Assembly (NCBI GenBank): GCA_964019335.1
Contig: OZ025756.1
Location: 62,001 to 126,000, forward strand
Direction: 5' to 3'
DNA from: Diplonema japonicum
Lineage: Eukaryota; Euglenozoa; Diplonemea; Diplonemida; Diplonemidae
Length of the DNA: 64,000 bases
A model generated the notes under the pieces. The model searched no databases and was not told the origin of the DNA. It worked only from the letters and a program-made list of their open reading frames with translations. Shown piece after piece: positions 27,726 through 38,096 of this stretch. Every line of letters starts with the position of its first letter. Position 1 is the first letter of the stretch. Position numbers and translations under genes: made by a program.

Positions 27726-28230
27726 TCAAAGTGCAGGACAAACCCCCTCATGGAGGGCCGCCCTTGGGTGGGTTGGGGGGGCTATCTATTTATACTCCCC
27801 TTCTGGAGCATTGCTTTCGTTCCAATCGAGGCCTTGAGCGTCTTGCGGAGTCGCGTGATGCGGTCTCGCTTGTAAGCGGCTTTCAGTTCCATCAGCTTGT
27901 CGTGCGTGGAGTGGGTGGCGAAGATGGGCCTCCTGGCGAAACCCATAGTCGTTTTCCCACCTATTGCGATGAGGGACTTCACTCTCTTCTGTTCATCCGC
28001 CGGGAAGGGGCGTGGCTTCTTCCGTGCTCTGCATGCCGCGTTCAGCTTTCTTATCAGTGCTTTGATCTTGCGAGCCCTATCTTCCAGCAGACCTCCCAGT
28101 AACTTGCCTGTCGTCCATTCGAAGTCGATGGCCAATTCCACCGCTGACACTTCAGAGCTGGTGTCCTCCTTCACCCATCGTAGCTGTGACAACCACTGCA
28201 GCAGCGGGTTCAAGAATTCTGCGACGATAA
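27726..28230 (-). mobile_element. Non-LTR retrotransposon 3' fragment, family 1
   Basis: A minus-strand frame (28213-27782, 143 residues) contains NPLLQWLSQLRWV, DFEWTTGKLLGGLLEDRARK, I-G-G-K-T-T-M-G-F-A-R-R-P-I-F and a basic tail ending K-G-S-I-N-R. It closely matches 31745-32200 and is more distantly related to 28354-29034. The 3' end (GTCCTGCACTTTGAG on the minus strand) abuts a T run. It is 5' truncated, as is usual for non-LTR elements, and no reverse transcriptase remains here. Confidence 0.65.
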
Positions 28231-28353
28231 AAAAAAAAAAAAGAATAGAAGAAACCTACCGTATTTTTTAAATTACTACTACCAGCCAAAAAAAAAAAAA
28301 AAAAAAGAAAAAAGAAATTGATAAATTTCGGTGTGCGGGTGGGTGCTCACCGT

Positions 28354-29034
28354 TCAGGGAGAAATCCACACTAATCGGTCACCGTTCTGCGGTTGCTGTC
28401 TGGTGCCTGCGGTGGCTGTTTGTCGCGATGAGATGGACGGCATCTGGGCGAGAAACATTGCTTGGAGTCGTGCTAGGTAGGGGGCGGTTTGGCTCGAGGA
28501 GAAGAGTGGTCTCCTGTCGTAGCCGTGTGTCGTCGGGCCCCCAAGATGTCGAAGGGTGTGTACCCTTGTCTTTGCGTTGGCGGGGAAAGCATTCTTCCCA
28601 CTCTTTGCTGTGCATTTCTGAATACGTCCTAAGATGTATCGCATCCTTCCAGCCTTCTCTGTGAGCCAGTCCTGGTCGTCGAGGGGTCCAGCCAAGGACT
28701 GCCGGGTGGCCTGCTCATAGTCTACTGCGAGCTCCATCGTCGTGACGGACGTCAACTTCCTGCCTGCGTACCATCTTAGGCTTTTCAGCCACCTGAGGAC
28801 GCTCTTTATGTAGAACATTAGGACCTTTCCCGACGCTCCGTTCGATTTCAACAGCTCCACTGTGGGCACAGTGATCTCATCCGTGAGGATTCTGGTGCTC
28901 CGTTCAGCCGCTCTGGCGTCTCGTCTTGTCAGGACATCCAACAGGTATCGTTGCACGACTGCCGCCTGTTGCTTCGCAGCCCCCTGGACGTCGCACGCAA
29001 GAGACGAGCTTTCCACACCCTCACGTTCATCCAA
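28354..29034 (-). mobile_element. Non-LTR retrotransposon 3' fragment, family 2, internally deleted
   Basis: The 226-residue minus-strand frame matches the longer copy at 40636-42272: LACDV..., RYLLDVLTRRDARAAERS, LRWLKSLRWY, VHTLRHLGG, Y-D-R-R-P-L-F. The zinc-knuckle part present in that copy (C-D-V-C...H-x4-C) is deleted here, yet the frame stays open, joining A-C-D-V directly to Q-G-A-A-K. Confidence 0.65.
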
Positions 29035-29100
29035 TTAAAAAAAAAGATGTCTTTGAAGGGAACCTGCAGTATGTGACAGGATCGCCTAACGACAGTCAAC

Positions 29101-29345
29101 TCATCTAGTGTTTGATCCCTTCTGTCGTGGTAGTGCCTTAGGCCCGTCGTGGTATCTATTCAGCAGCTTGGGCGTGAAACCAACTAGCGAGTTCTTGAGG
29201 ATGCAATGAGTTCGTAACTGTTCCTCTAGGATAGGGTGGGTGACCTTCGGGGATGCGAAGACCGGTCGAGTGGAGTACCCAGTGATGGGTTGGCTGTGGA
29301 GCCCTAGGGTACGCAAAGAGTGTACTGATTTCTTTAAAAAATTAG
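29101..29345 (-). mobile_element. Non-LTR retrotransposon 3' fragment, family 3
   Basis: Minus-strand residues VHSLRTLGLHSQPITGYSTR then P-V-F-A align with the V-H-T-L-R-H-L-G-G...G-Y-D-R-R-P-L-F block of family 2, but the sequence is clearly a different lineage. The fragment starts at an A run. Confidence 0.5.
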
Positions 29346-29349
29346 AGAC

Positions 29350-29388
<39 letters not shown>

Positions 29389-29819
29389 AAAGAAGCACAC
29401 CTTAACATGAGTTCCCCAAAAGAAAACTTTTTTTTTCTTAAAAAGTACGTGCGTGGAACCACAAAAAAAAAAAAAAAAAAAAAAAGGAAGTAGCAAATGC
29501 AGTAATAGTAGTAACCGAGAAAGAAAAAGAAAAAATAAAATAAAAAAACAGACCGGTAATTTCTAAAAAAAAATATAAATAATAATAGGGGGTGTAAGCT
29601 AAAGGATATGAAGTTTTTCCCCCCCCACCCTCCCCATTTTTTTCTTTTTTCCTGAAAAAAAAAAAACGGGGGGGAGGGGGTTTAGAAACCACAATTCTTT
29701 TGGAGAAAAAAAAAAAATCACAGACCCTCCAGGTAACAGTGCGCCATAAGACCACGAAAAAAAAAAAAAAAAAACCAGTTTTTCCTTTTTTTTTTTTTTT
29801 TTTTTTCCCCCCCTCTTCT
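29346..29819. other. Homopolymer-rich spacer
   Basis: It contains A, G and T runs only. There is no gene. The 3' flank of the cyclase-like gene begins at its right edge. Confidence 0.45.
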
Positions 29820-31511
29820 TCACGAAACGCAATGATAAGTAGCTTTGTACATCTTCACCACACCGTTCGACTGTATAGTAGCTCGCAGCTCACACTCCGC
29901 TTCCTCAACCGGTGAAGGGCACGACCGCTCAATCCCGAGCACGCGAAGCGCCTCACAAAAATCGCCTTTAATAAACCGCTTCCCCGCACTGTTATAGGTT
30001 TCCCACGGCCTGTCCCCCAACTGGTACATCCACTCCTCAGGAGGTGTCACCCTGCTCCCACCGTCAATCATAATTTCGTAAATAATCTCTTCCGTTCCGG
30101 TCCCCAATATCTGAATCTTCCCAAGAATAATTTTCATGTCGTAAGCGTACGAGGTTTCGCTGTACACGGAACCGCTCACTACAACGGTGTGGCCGTGTTC
30201 CCGAGCAAAATTTTGTAGGGCGGAGGCGGCAACGACAGAAGTTCCAATCATGGACACAGACATCAGCTCAGCACACCCGAAGGAACCACAAAACGCAGAT
30301 CCGCTTGCAACGCCGGTTACAACGTAAATGTCTTGTTCCTCTAGCTCCATGTATAAATCTACAGAACCTTGTACTGCGCTGATCGCGTGACAAGCGCATT
30401 TTTTTGATGCGTTGAAAGACGCGTGCACATGGTCACCCACGACTACACCCACAACACCCGCTACACGGGAGTAGCATGAAAGCATCACTTCCATAAATGT
30501 TCTGTACCTATCTTGGTAAGCGATGATGTCTCTTGACGCTTCCTTGTGGGATCCTAGCATGTTTGTTACTGTGAACGTGCACCGTCGTTTTTCCATCAAC
30601 CTTGGTGTGTCAGAATGGGTTGATACTGAAATAGATTTGCTCATTTTCTCGTCTTGATCCCCGTTGTCATCGTCATTATCTGTAAACTCCTCCCCGTACA
30701 AACAAGATTGTGGTAAGTACGGACGGTATCCTTTAAGATTCTCCAAAATGTTATGAAACGCCTCGTAAAGAGGAGGAGGGAGGGAGGCGGTTGAGATGAT
30801 GGCCTCGGCTGCCTCAAGGTCGAAGCGGGAGAGGGAGGTCGCGATGTCCTCTGTGGCGGCGATCACTTTGTTCATTTTGTCGTGTTCTTGCTGAAACCCA
30901 ACCGCGAAGCCACGCGTGAAATAATAATCAAGTAAGAATATGAGAATCTGACCAGCGGTGATGAGAAACGACAACAGCCCTCCGAGCTTACACGGCAACT
31001 TGTCGCAAGCAACAGCTTCCCTCCTCTCTTCTTGGGATAATAAGAAAAAAGCATCATATAGACCAAATCGCATTGCGCTCTCAAGGCCAAGGACCGACAG
31101 CCATACCACCAAAGCAATTATTAAGTTTCTCGCCACACGTTGCGGCAGCCTGCAGACAAGGCACATATCTATGAGTATAATTAAGAATGGCCAGGATCGA
31201 TCCCCGCTCATTTCAACCAGCTGGACGAGATCGCCCAACAAGAATGTAATCCCCGACCCGTACAGTGAAATCTCTACTAAGTTCAATCTTAACTTTCGCT
31301 CCAGCAGAAAGGGTATCAGATACAGTGCTGCAGAGAGGGCGCCGACGACGGGGCGTGCGCAGTTCATGGTGTTCGTGTACATGCAGTTGTTGATGGTGGT
31401 GAGGACATACATCACAAAAGCGGTGCCGCCTCCAATCAGCAGGACTTTCTTGGTGAACGCAGTCTGGCTGTCGTCTGTCGGCAGCACAACGCATGAGAAT
31501 AATGGTTCCAT
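29820..31511 (-). CDS. Membrane pseudo-cyclase (degenerate cyclase domain only)
   Basis: The start MEPLFSCVVLPTDD is chosen because it aligns with the family N-terminus and gives 563 residues. The same multi-pass membrane region, Cys pair (CDKLPC) and linker (YRPYLPQSCLY) as the active cyclases are present. The competent C1 domain is missing. Instead one cyclase-like domain follows directly (about 330-470): TFTVTNMLGSH replaces the metal-binding F-T-D-I, and G-V-A-S-G-S-A-F-C-G-S-F-G matches the degenerate second domain of the active paralogs. A C-terminal extension (EEWMYQLGDRPWE...Y-N-S-A-G...G-D-F-C-E-A-L-R-V-L) is shared only with 38097-39800. Catalysis is not expected. A regulatory partner role is inference. 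Confidence 0.83.
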   Translation of the reverse strand: MEPLFSCVVLPTDDSQTAFTKKVLLIGGGTAFVMYVLTTINNCMYTNTMNCARPVVGALSAALYLIPFLLERKLRLNLVEISLYGSGITFLLGDLVQLVEMSGDRSWPFLIILIDMCLVCRLPQRVARNLIIALVVWLSVLGLESAMRFGLYDAFFLLSQEERREAVACDKLPCKLGGLLSFLITAGQILIFLLDYYFTRGFAVGFQQEHDKMNKVIAATEDIATSLSRFDLEAAEAIISTASLPPPLYEAFHNILENLKGYRPYLPQSCLYGEEFTDNDDDNGDQDEKMSKSISVSTHSDTPRLMEKRRCTFTVTNMLGSHKEASRDIIAYQDRYRTFMEVMLSCYSRVAGVVGVVVGDHVHASFNASKKCACHAISAVQGSVDLYMELEEQDIYVVTGVASGSAFCGSFGCAELMSVSMIGTSVVAASALQNFAREHGHTVVVSGSVYSETSYAYDMKIILGKIQILGTGTEEIIYEIMIDGGSRVTPPEEWMYQLGDRPWETYNSAGKRFIKGDFCEALRVLGIERSCPSPVEEAECELRATIQSNGVVKMYKATYHCVS

Positions 31512-31686
31512 AACCACCGCCCTCCCCTTTGGTGTGAAAAATGTTGGTTTTTTTTTTTTTTTTTTTATCAAAAAAAAAAAAAAAAAAAAAAAAGAAAAGA
31601 ATTAAAATTTATTTCGTGCCGTGGTAGAAACCCGGAGAATTTGTTTGAAGTCTTCGAAAAAAAAAAAAGAAGAAAAAAAAAAAAAA

Positions 31687-32310
31687 AACTCAAAGTACAG
31701 GACAAGCCCCCCGCTAGAGGGCCGCCCTATGGGAGGGGGGGGGGGGGGGGGTCTATCTGTTAATACTCCCCTTCTGGAGCATTGCTTTCATCCCGATCGT
31801 GGCTGTGAGCGTCTTGCGAAGTCGAGTGATGCGATCCCGCTTGTAGGCGGCCTTCAAATCCATCAGCTTGTCGTGCGTGGACTGGGTAGCAAAAATGGGC
31901 CTCCTGGAGAAGCCTATAGCTGCCATACCTCCTATGGCGATGAGCTCATCCGCTGGGAAGGGGCGTCGCTTCTTCCGTGCCCTGCATGCTGTGTTTATCT
32001 TTACGATTAGGGCCTTGATTCTGCGTGCCCTATCTTCCAGCAGCGCCTCCTAATGATTTACCGGTCGTCCATTCGAAGTCAATGGCTAGCTCCACCGCCG
32101 ACACCTCCGAGGTGGTGTCCTTCTCCACCCAGCGCAGCTGTGACAACCATTGTAGCAGCGGGTTCAGGTACTGGGACAGGACCCCACCCACTCCTTCGAG
32201 CTCGCCTGCTATCGGAACGGGCATCTCTTTCCTACTACATTTCGTTCCCACGGTAGCGGCTGTGTGTTGACGTCCTCCTTCTGCATGAGCTCCACGTCCC
32301 GCTTCTCAAC
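31687..32310 (-). mobile_element. Non-LTR retrotransposon 3' fragment, family 1
   Basis: The sequence is highly similar to 27726-28230, including the terminal CTCAAAGTACAGGACAAGCC and the NPLLQWLSQLRWV block, with indels breaking the frame. Beyond it, LEKLQRYLAVVVEKRDVEL (about 32335-32280) looks like the element's upstream coding region. It abuts the mosaic cyclase pseudogene. Confidence 0.65.
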
Positions 32311-32339
32311 CACCACGGCCAAGTATCGTTGCAGTTTTT

Positions 32340-32730
32340 CCAGGTATGCACAGCCCCACCCACACAAGCTGCCTCTATCCGAGCCGCCTTGTTCACAGTG
32401 TTCCCAAAGTAGTCGTACACCGATGCGAACACGAAGGCCGCACCAAGGGCCTTTGTCATCGTGGGCGTGTTCAATCTCCAAGTGATCCTCAGGCACACAC
32501 TGTCAAGAAGCATCAAAAAGTCCCAAACGGCAGGGATGATCACCGTCACAGGTGACCGCATCACAACGGGCCCAGGAGCTAATAGTGTAGAGCATAACCT
32601 CAGTAATCGGGACCCGAAGCCTCTTCTCCACTAGCAACTGGCCCAATTGTGGCGCCGATGAAGAGTACTTTTCTTTTGCTGCACGCGGTCATCGGTGAGC
32701 AGTACACATGAGAAAGGTTTCCCCTGAATC
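32340..32730 (-). pseudogene. Mosaic adenylate cyclase pseudogene
   Basis: In minus-strand order it shows pieces of the family N-terminus (F-S-C-V-L-L-T-D-D then a broken K-K motif), V-E-K-R-L-R-V-P-I-T-E-V-M-L-Y, R-C-D-A-V-T-C-D-G-D-H-P-C-R, then jumps to the C1 core (KGPWCGLRVRIGV and YDYFGNTVNKAARIEAACVG). About 1 kb of the parent gene is missing between pieces, and several frame breaks are present. The retained motifs are closest to 35289-37406. Confidence 0.75.
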
Positions 32731-32975
32731 TCACAAAGGGCCGGTTGAACCCGAAACACGTTGCCAACGTTCCCCTTTTGTTTAGACAAGTCAAAGACTC
32801 GTTCTTGCAAAAAGAAAAAAATAAAAAAGAAAAAATAAAGAGGTAAAAGGAAATCCCTGATTTGGGACGTCCTGTCTTGTTCTTCTACCTGCCCCTATCT
32901 CCCTTCAGCGGCTTCGGTTTTTCCTTTTTGGAAAAAAAAAAACACGACAGAAAAAAAAAAAAGAAAAAAAAAATA

Positions 32976-34611
32976 CTGTAAAACGAATAATGTCGGACGG
33001 AAAAATTCTCGGACAGAAAAACTCCCGGACACCAAAAAAACCCGGACATTTTTCCGTCCGGGAGTTTTTCTGGGAAGAAGTTTTTTTACTTAAGGGGGGT
33101 AGCAGCTCCCACCACGTTTGCCTGGAAGGGCTTTATTCCTTGTGCAGAGCCAAAATGTCACCCTGCGTGACAGTTTGAATTTTTCTTCCCCTTTCAATGC
33201 ACCAACAAACAGCACCCACGGGATCTTTAACTTCTCATAAACCCGTACTTCTTTCGTCAGATTGACCAGTTCGACTACCCAAGGCACGTTGAGCAGCTGG
33301 CTTGTGAGGGGCCCAACTTTGGTGCTGACACCCCCGGCCAGCTCACCCCCGAGATAAACTCCTTACACCGGGCCAGTACAAACCCCCGAAAGCAGCTTGG
33401 CGGCCTCTGCCTCGGTCAGAAGACGGCAGCAACAGGTTCAACAGAGCCCCCGGTTTCTTCCAGACGGAAATACTGGACGTTGCTATTCCACCCTACCACA
33501 CCCTGGCCGCCGCGACGCCGTGATAGCTGCGTATCGCCCAATACGGGATTTAGCATCCTTCGGGGGCTGAAAGATTTTTGCTTGAGTCGATAGGTAAACG
33601 GGCTTGGTGAGCCTATCCCAGCACAACAAATATGCACCTATGCAGAAGGGCTGTGCGCCAATCCAGCCCGAAAGACAGACCTGGTAGACTTTGGTGGGGC
33701 ACTGTCCTTTTCCACTGGCTAGGCTGACAAAATTTTGCAGCAAGAAAGACAAAAGCCGCAAGCCACCTCCGGAAAGCCCGGAAACGAGAAGGACAACGAG
33801 AAGGCACGCTGTTTCACCATGGAATTCAGGTCCATAATCGACACCCATAAAGTAAGGCCGGAATTGGTCTGGAATACGGGGTTAAAAACCAAAACAAAAA
33901 GGGGTGCTAAGGTCGTAAAAGTCCGTGGCTTGGGGGACAAAACGGGCTATAGCCGAACAGCTGGCTGTTTCCTTGGCTGGATGGTTAAATACAAAGGCAA
34001 AAGCGGAAACGCAACCGGCAGGGATTATCCGTGCCCCGGTCAAGCACCCGCCCACCGAATGGAGCCTAACGGCATCGCCCAGTCATTGGGCTAATTATGA
34101 TACTCGGTATCTGGGTTACGGAGCTGTTTCTTCCTTTTTGCTATAAATCATCGATTCCCATGGTTTTGCCGAACGGGCCGATTCTGCTGCTTGTCGGCGA
34201 CCACAACTCTCACACGACCTATGCCTATGGGTTCGTAGAGTGGTTCGCAGGCGCAAACGTGCACATTGCTTTTGTCCCCCTGGGCTCACCTACATGGTTC
34301 AACCGATGGATATTGGGTTGAACGCAACTGTAAAGCATCTATTAAGAAAGGTAGTAGGCCACACGAAGGCTCGACAAGCTGATTGCCTCAGGGGCAGCAA
34401 GGGAGGACAAAGATGCAGAAAGGGAACCCTGGGGGTTTCTTCGCGCGGTTGCCGTTTGCAGCCCAGGCCAGTATGTAGGTGGTAGTGGACCAGGCCCCCT
34501 GACGGCCTTACCTAAAAAAAATTCCCGGACGGAAAAACTCCCGGACGGAAAAATTCCCGGACGCCAAAAAAACTCGGACATTTTTCCGTCCGGGAGTTTT
34601 TCGTTTTACAG
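32976..34611. mobile_element. Pogo/Tc1-mariner-superfamily DNA transposon with TA target duplication
   Basis: CTGTAAAACGA at the left is exactly inverted as TCGTTTTACAG at the right. TA flanks both ends (32974-32975 and 34612-34613). Each end holds a strong subterminal hairpin made of CTCCCGGACGGAAAAA units: 33014-33028 with 33058-33072, and 34532-34553 with 34581-34602, the last a perfect 22-bp arm. The interior carries broken plus-strand transposase frames. The element is 1636 bp. Confidence 0.85.
33735..34450 (+). pseudogene. Broken DDE_1-type (pogo/jerky-like) transposase
   Basis: Plus-strand frames in order: L-V-W-N-T-G-L-K (where an 'N-x-D-E-T-G' motif would be expected) then G-D-K-T-G-Y; GPILLLVGDHNSHTTYAYGF then N-V-H-I-A-F-V-P-L-G; and after a frameshift near 34290, QPMDIGLNATVKHLLRK. 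This matches the DDE_1 order: a first Asp block, an 'LLLDNHGSH' block and a 'THLLQPLDVGVF' block. The first acidic motif is damaged, and frames change at least twice, so it is inactive. Confidence 0.75.
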
Positions 34612-35288
34612 TAACAACATAAAATATTATTTATAGTTCAGAGAAGGCCGAAAACAACCCTGTAGCTTCCCCATAACTGTATGCAAAGGGAAAAAAAGGT
34701 TTCAGTTTTGAATTGTCAAAAAGGGCCCATAAAACAGCTTTTTCTACAGATAGCGAAAATAGAAAGAATTAGTGAAACGAAAGAGGGCTTGGTCAGAAAG
34801 TACCCGCGTGCCGATACCCAACCACAGTCAACGGAGTGATCTGACACAACACAAGTGAGGAAAAGAAAAGAAATTCCCGGTGCAGCTTCAGGATACGGAA
34901 GCTTATGCCTTGCTGAAGAAAAGGGAAGGAGGAGGGGTACTGTAGCCCCAGGGGGAGGGGGAGGGGGGTTTTTTTTTTAAATCTCAAATGCGATAGCATC
35001 TTAAAACATTTCCCCACCATTTGTAATGAAACAAAAAAAAAATGTACACAAAATCAACTAAGTAGGAGAGATCCTTGTTTTAAAAGAGGGGGGGCCCTAG
35101 AGAATGTGCGAGAATTTGGTGCGCGTCGTCTCACCACTATGCCTAGGCCCTCGTTCGACCTCAGCATGTGTTGCACCTCCCCCCCCCTATGCTGGCATGG
35201 AAACGCGTTTCCATGCATTTTTTGAAAAAAAGGGAAACGGAAACGTTTCCTGCCAGCATAGGCCTAGGGGGGGGGGGGGGGGGGCGCA
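34612..35288. other. Intergenic DNA with a palindromic insert
   Basis: It is mostly unique sequence without a credible frame, plus the palindrome at 35186-35262 flanked by C and G runs. The cyclase 3' end follows at 35289. Confidence 0.4.
35186..35262. repeat. 77-bp inverted repeat with nested palindromes
   Basis: CCTATGCTGGCA (35186-35197) is exactly inverted at TGCCAGCATAGG (35251-35262). Inside, CATGGAAACGCGTTTCCATG (35196-35215) is a perfect 20-bp palindrome, and GGAAACGTTTCC is another. C runs lie on the left, and an 18-plus-base G run on the right. Confidence 0.7.
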
Positions 35289-37406
35289 TTAATATTCCCT
35301 ACAAAGAAAATGGTCAAGCGTCACCAGATAAAGGAATAACGAAGCCCCCATTGCATCATGCGTACCGACAGAAGTGACACAGAGACCGTCCACTTCATCA
35401 ATCTCGTAAGGAGAGGCATAAAAGCACAGTGCATCCTTCACAACAGCACTACTACAAAGCACGCTACTCGCCAATGTACTGCCGCCTAGAACGGTCATAA
35501 ACTTCTGATTCCTTCCGCCTACTGTCCCATACAAGAGGTTGCCTGTTGATAAACCCATGTGGGATGAAGATTCACCTCGGCCTATCTCGGTAGCTGAACC
35601 AAGAATCTTCACAAACACCAACGAGTTCTCAACATGTGTGGTGCATGGTTTCGGTCCATTCCAGCAGACAGCAACCCTGTTCCCCTGAAGCGACACCACT
35701 GCTCCGTGTGACCTCTCCGTGCATGTCACTATCTTCGCAAGCCCAGCATTTATCAAAACACTAGCCGTGTCAGCCTCATAGTTCTGGAGTGTCATCTCTA
35801 CATGGCCTATTGTCGCTGAGCGTACCTTCAGTCTACCCATCGCGAGGTCCAAGGTCGACAAGCTTGATCGAGGCGTGGCGTCATCTACCGTAGTTTCTAT
35901 TATTAGCTTCCTGTCTTCTCTGTTTAAGAGGAGCTGCTGCTCCACAAAGGACTTCCTCCCAAGAAGGGAACGGGGGAGGAGAAGGAAGGGGTTTATTGAG
36001 CCACTCACACCCTTCAGTTCAGTCTGCCCCATCGGGATGACGGTGACCAAGTCAAGGGAACCAGCTGCCTCCATCACCTCAGGAGTGACAGCAACAGCCC
36101 CACCCACACAAGCTGCCTCCATCCTAGCCGCCTTGTTCACAGTGTTCCCAAAGTAGTCGTACCTCCCTGTCAGGTTGTTCAGTTGTACCGAAACATCACC
36201 ACAGTGAACACCCACACGAACCCTGAGACCACACCAAGGGCCTTCGTCATTGCGGGCACAGTGTGAGAGCATTAGGAGTTCCTCAGGCCACGCACTGTTC
36301 ACAAGACTCTCCTGAACAGACAGACCGAACCACACCGCATCAGAAGCACACTCGAAGGCCACCATGAAAGCATCCCCAATGGTCTTCACTTCGTACCCAT
36401 TGTGCTCAGCGATACAGGCGCGTACCGCTTTGTTGTGGACTTCAAGTCCCTCCTTCATCCCTTCTGGACATGCTTCCCATGTTGCCGTCGATCCTTGGAT
36501 GTCGGTGAAGACAACGGCAGCTTTCTGCGAGTGGATACCAGGAATAGCGACATTCTTCGCGGGCTCGGGGATCTTGCAATGCATGCTGTGGAAGAGCGCG
36601 TCGGGGATGTAAGGGCGGTACATGTGGAGGTTTTCCAGACTTTTTTGGTAGGCATCGTAAAGCTGCGGGGGGAGGGAGGCTGTTGAGATAATTGCCTCAG
36701 CTGCTTCAAGATCGAAGTGGGAGAGGGATGTCGCGATGTCCTCTGCCGCAACTATCACTTTGTTCATCTTGTCGTGCTCCCTGTGTAGATCGTTGGCAAA
36801 ACGACGGGTGAAGTAGAAGTCGAGGAGGATGATGGTAATTTGGTTGACAGGAGCAATTATAGCATCAAGGAACTCCACACGGCAGGGAAGGTCACCATCA
36901 CACGCGATCGCATCACGACGGGCCGCCTGCGACGGCAGGAACGAAAGATTGTAAAAACCGAACTTGTACACACTCTCCATAGCGAGTAAAAGAAACCAGA
37001 ATGCCAGCGTTGACAGGATAACACCTGAAACACGTGAGGGCAATCTACACACCAAACACAGGTCCAGGACAGGCACAATGTAAGGCCACGCTCTCTCTTG
37101 TGAGGATTTCACTGTCGTGACCAGGTCGGACTGAAGAATTGCTAAACACGTCACATACAGCACAATCTCGATGAGCCCCACACGGATCTTTCTTTCGACA
37201 CACAGCTGCAACACCTGAACCAGACAGACGGTGACCATGAGGAATGCTGAGATAAGTCCCAGTTGACCGCCCTTGGTGTTCCGAGATGCAAGAGCGACCC
37301 CGACTGTGAACAGCCCCATTGCGCAACCGATTAGCATCACCTTCTTGCTGAAAGCGACCACACGTGTGTCGGTGGGTAGTATGACACATGAGAATAAGGC
37401 CCGCAT
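35289..37406 (-). CDS. Membrane adenylate cyclase, competent C1 plus degenerate C2 domain
   Basis: This 705-residue paralog of 422-2557 has the same layout: short cytosolic N-terminus (FSCVILPTD), about six membrane segments with CDGDLPC in a loop, linker (YRPYIPDALF), C1 and C2. In C1, FTDIQGST near 300, KTIGDAFMV near 342 and YDYFGNTVNKAARM near 416 supply both metal Asp residues, the adenine-selecting Lys and Asp, and the catalytic Asn/Arg. This predicts cAMP synthesis, by C1 homodimer or C1 paired with a partner. C2 (about 530-690; VVSLQGNRVAVCWNG, GLSTGNLLYGTVG) lacks these residues. Upstream, a T run, CCCCTCCCC and GAAAAG precede a short purine-rich leader. Confidence 0.9.
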   Translation of the reverse strand: MRALFSCVILPTDTRVVAFSKKVMLIGCAMGLFTVGVALASRNTKGGQLGLISAFLMVTVCLVQVLQLCVERKIRVGLIEIVLYVTCLAILQSDLVTTVKSSQERAWPYIVPVLDLCLVCRLPSRVSGVILSTLAFWFLLLAMESVYKFGFYNLSFLPSQAARRDAIACDGDLPCRVEFLDAIIAPVNQITIILLDFYFTRRFANDLHREHDKMNKVIVAAEDIATSLSHFDLEAAEAIISTASLPPQLYDAYQKSLENLHMYRPYIPDALFHSMHCKIPEPAKNVAIPGIHSQKAAVVFTDIQGSTATWEACPEGMKEGLEVHNKAVRACIAEHNGYEVKTIGDAFMVAFECASDAVWFGLSVQESLVNSAWPEELLMLSHCARNDEGPWCGLRVRVGVHCGDVSVQLNNLTGRYDYFGNTVNKAARMEAACVGGAVAVTPEVMEAAGSLDLVTVIPMGQTELKGVSGSINPFLLLPRSLLGRKSFVEQQLLLNREDRKLIIETTVDDATPRSSLSTLDLAMGRLKVRSATIGHVEMTLQNYEADTASVLINAGLAKIVTCTERSHGAVVSLQGNRVAVCWNGPKPCTTHVENSLVFVKILGSATEIGRGESSSHMGLSTGNLLYGTVGGRNQKFMTVLGGSTLASSVLCSSAVVKDALCFYASPYEIDEVDGLCVTSVGTHDAMGASLFLYLVTLDHFLCREY

Positions 37407-37507
37407 TTCCCTCTACTTCCCCCTTTTCACCATAGGGGAGGGGAAAAAAAAAAAAAAAAAAAAAAAAGAGAGAGAGGAATTATTTTGCTGGAAAGCAAGC
37501 AAAAAAA

Positions 37508-37885
37508 ACTCAAAGTGCAGGACAAACCCCCTCATGGAGGGCCGCCCTTGGGTGGGTTGGGGGGGGCTATCTATTTATACTCCCCTTCTGGAGCATTGCT
37601 TTCGTCCCAATCGAGGCCCTGAGCGTCTTGCGAAGTCGAGTGATGCGATCCCGCTTGTAGGCGGCCTTCAAATCCATCAGCTTTGTCGTGCGTGGATGCA
37701 CCGCGGCCGAGTTGTAGCTTCCTTAATGCGTGCAGTGTACAGCTCAACCCCAGCCGGGGCGTCCCGGGTAACCAAGATTCTGCGCTCGTGCAGTTTGCTG
37801 CCTGCTCGTCACCCTGAGCATCTGCAATACGTTCCTCCACTCAGGTGCTACCGGTGATGACCGACGAGGAGGTCAACAGCGAACA
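37508..37885 (-). mobile_element. Chimeric retrotransposon 3' fragment
   Basis: 37508-37690 is the terminal segment of family 1 (as at 27726-27900). At about 37690 it changes abruptly to the 3'-UTR module otherwise found at the end of family 2 (40700-40960), including AACCCCAGCCGG and GCTACCGGTGATGACCGACG. It is either a nested insertion or a recombinant. Confidence 0.6.
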
Positions 37886-38096
37886 ACACATCTGATGTAC
37901 TTCTTATATTTCCATGTTATCCCAAAGAAAAAAAAAAGAGATGAGATAAAGGAGGTTCTTGTTTTTGAAACGCGCCCCTTGTCTGTACTTATCTACTCCT
38001 TTCCCCCCTTCTGGGAGGGGGGGGGGGGGGGGCTTTTCTTGGGTTCTTCTGGTTCTCCGCCGGGAAGATTCGCTGCCTCCCACCGGTTTTCTGTGA

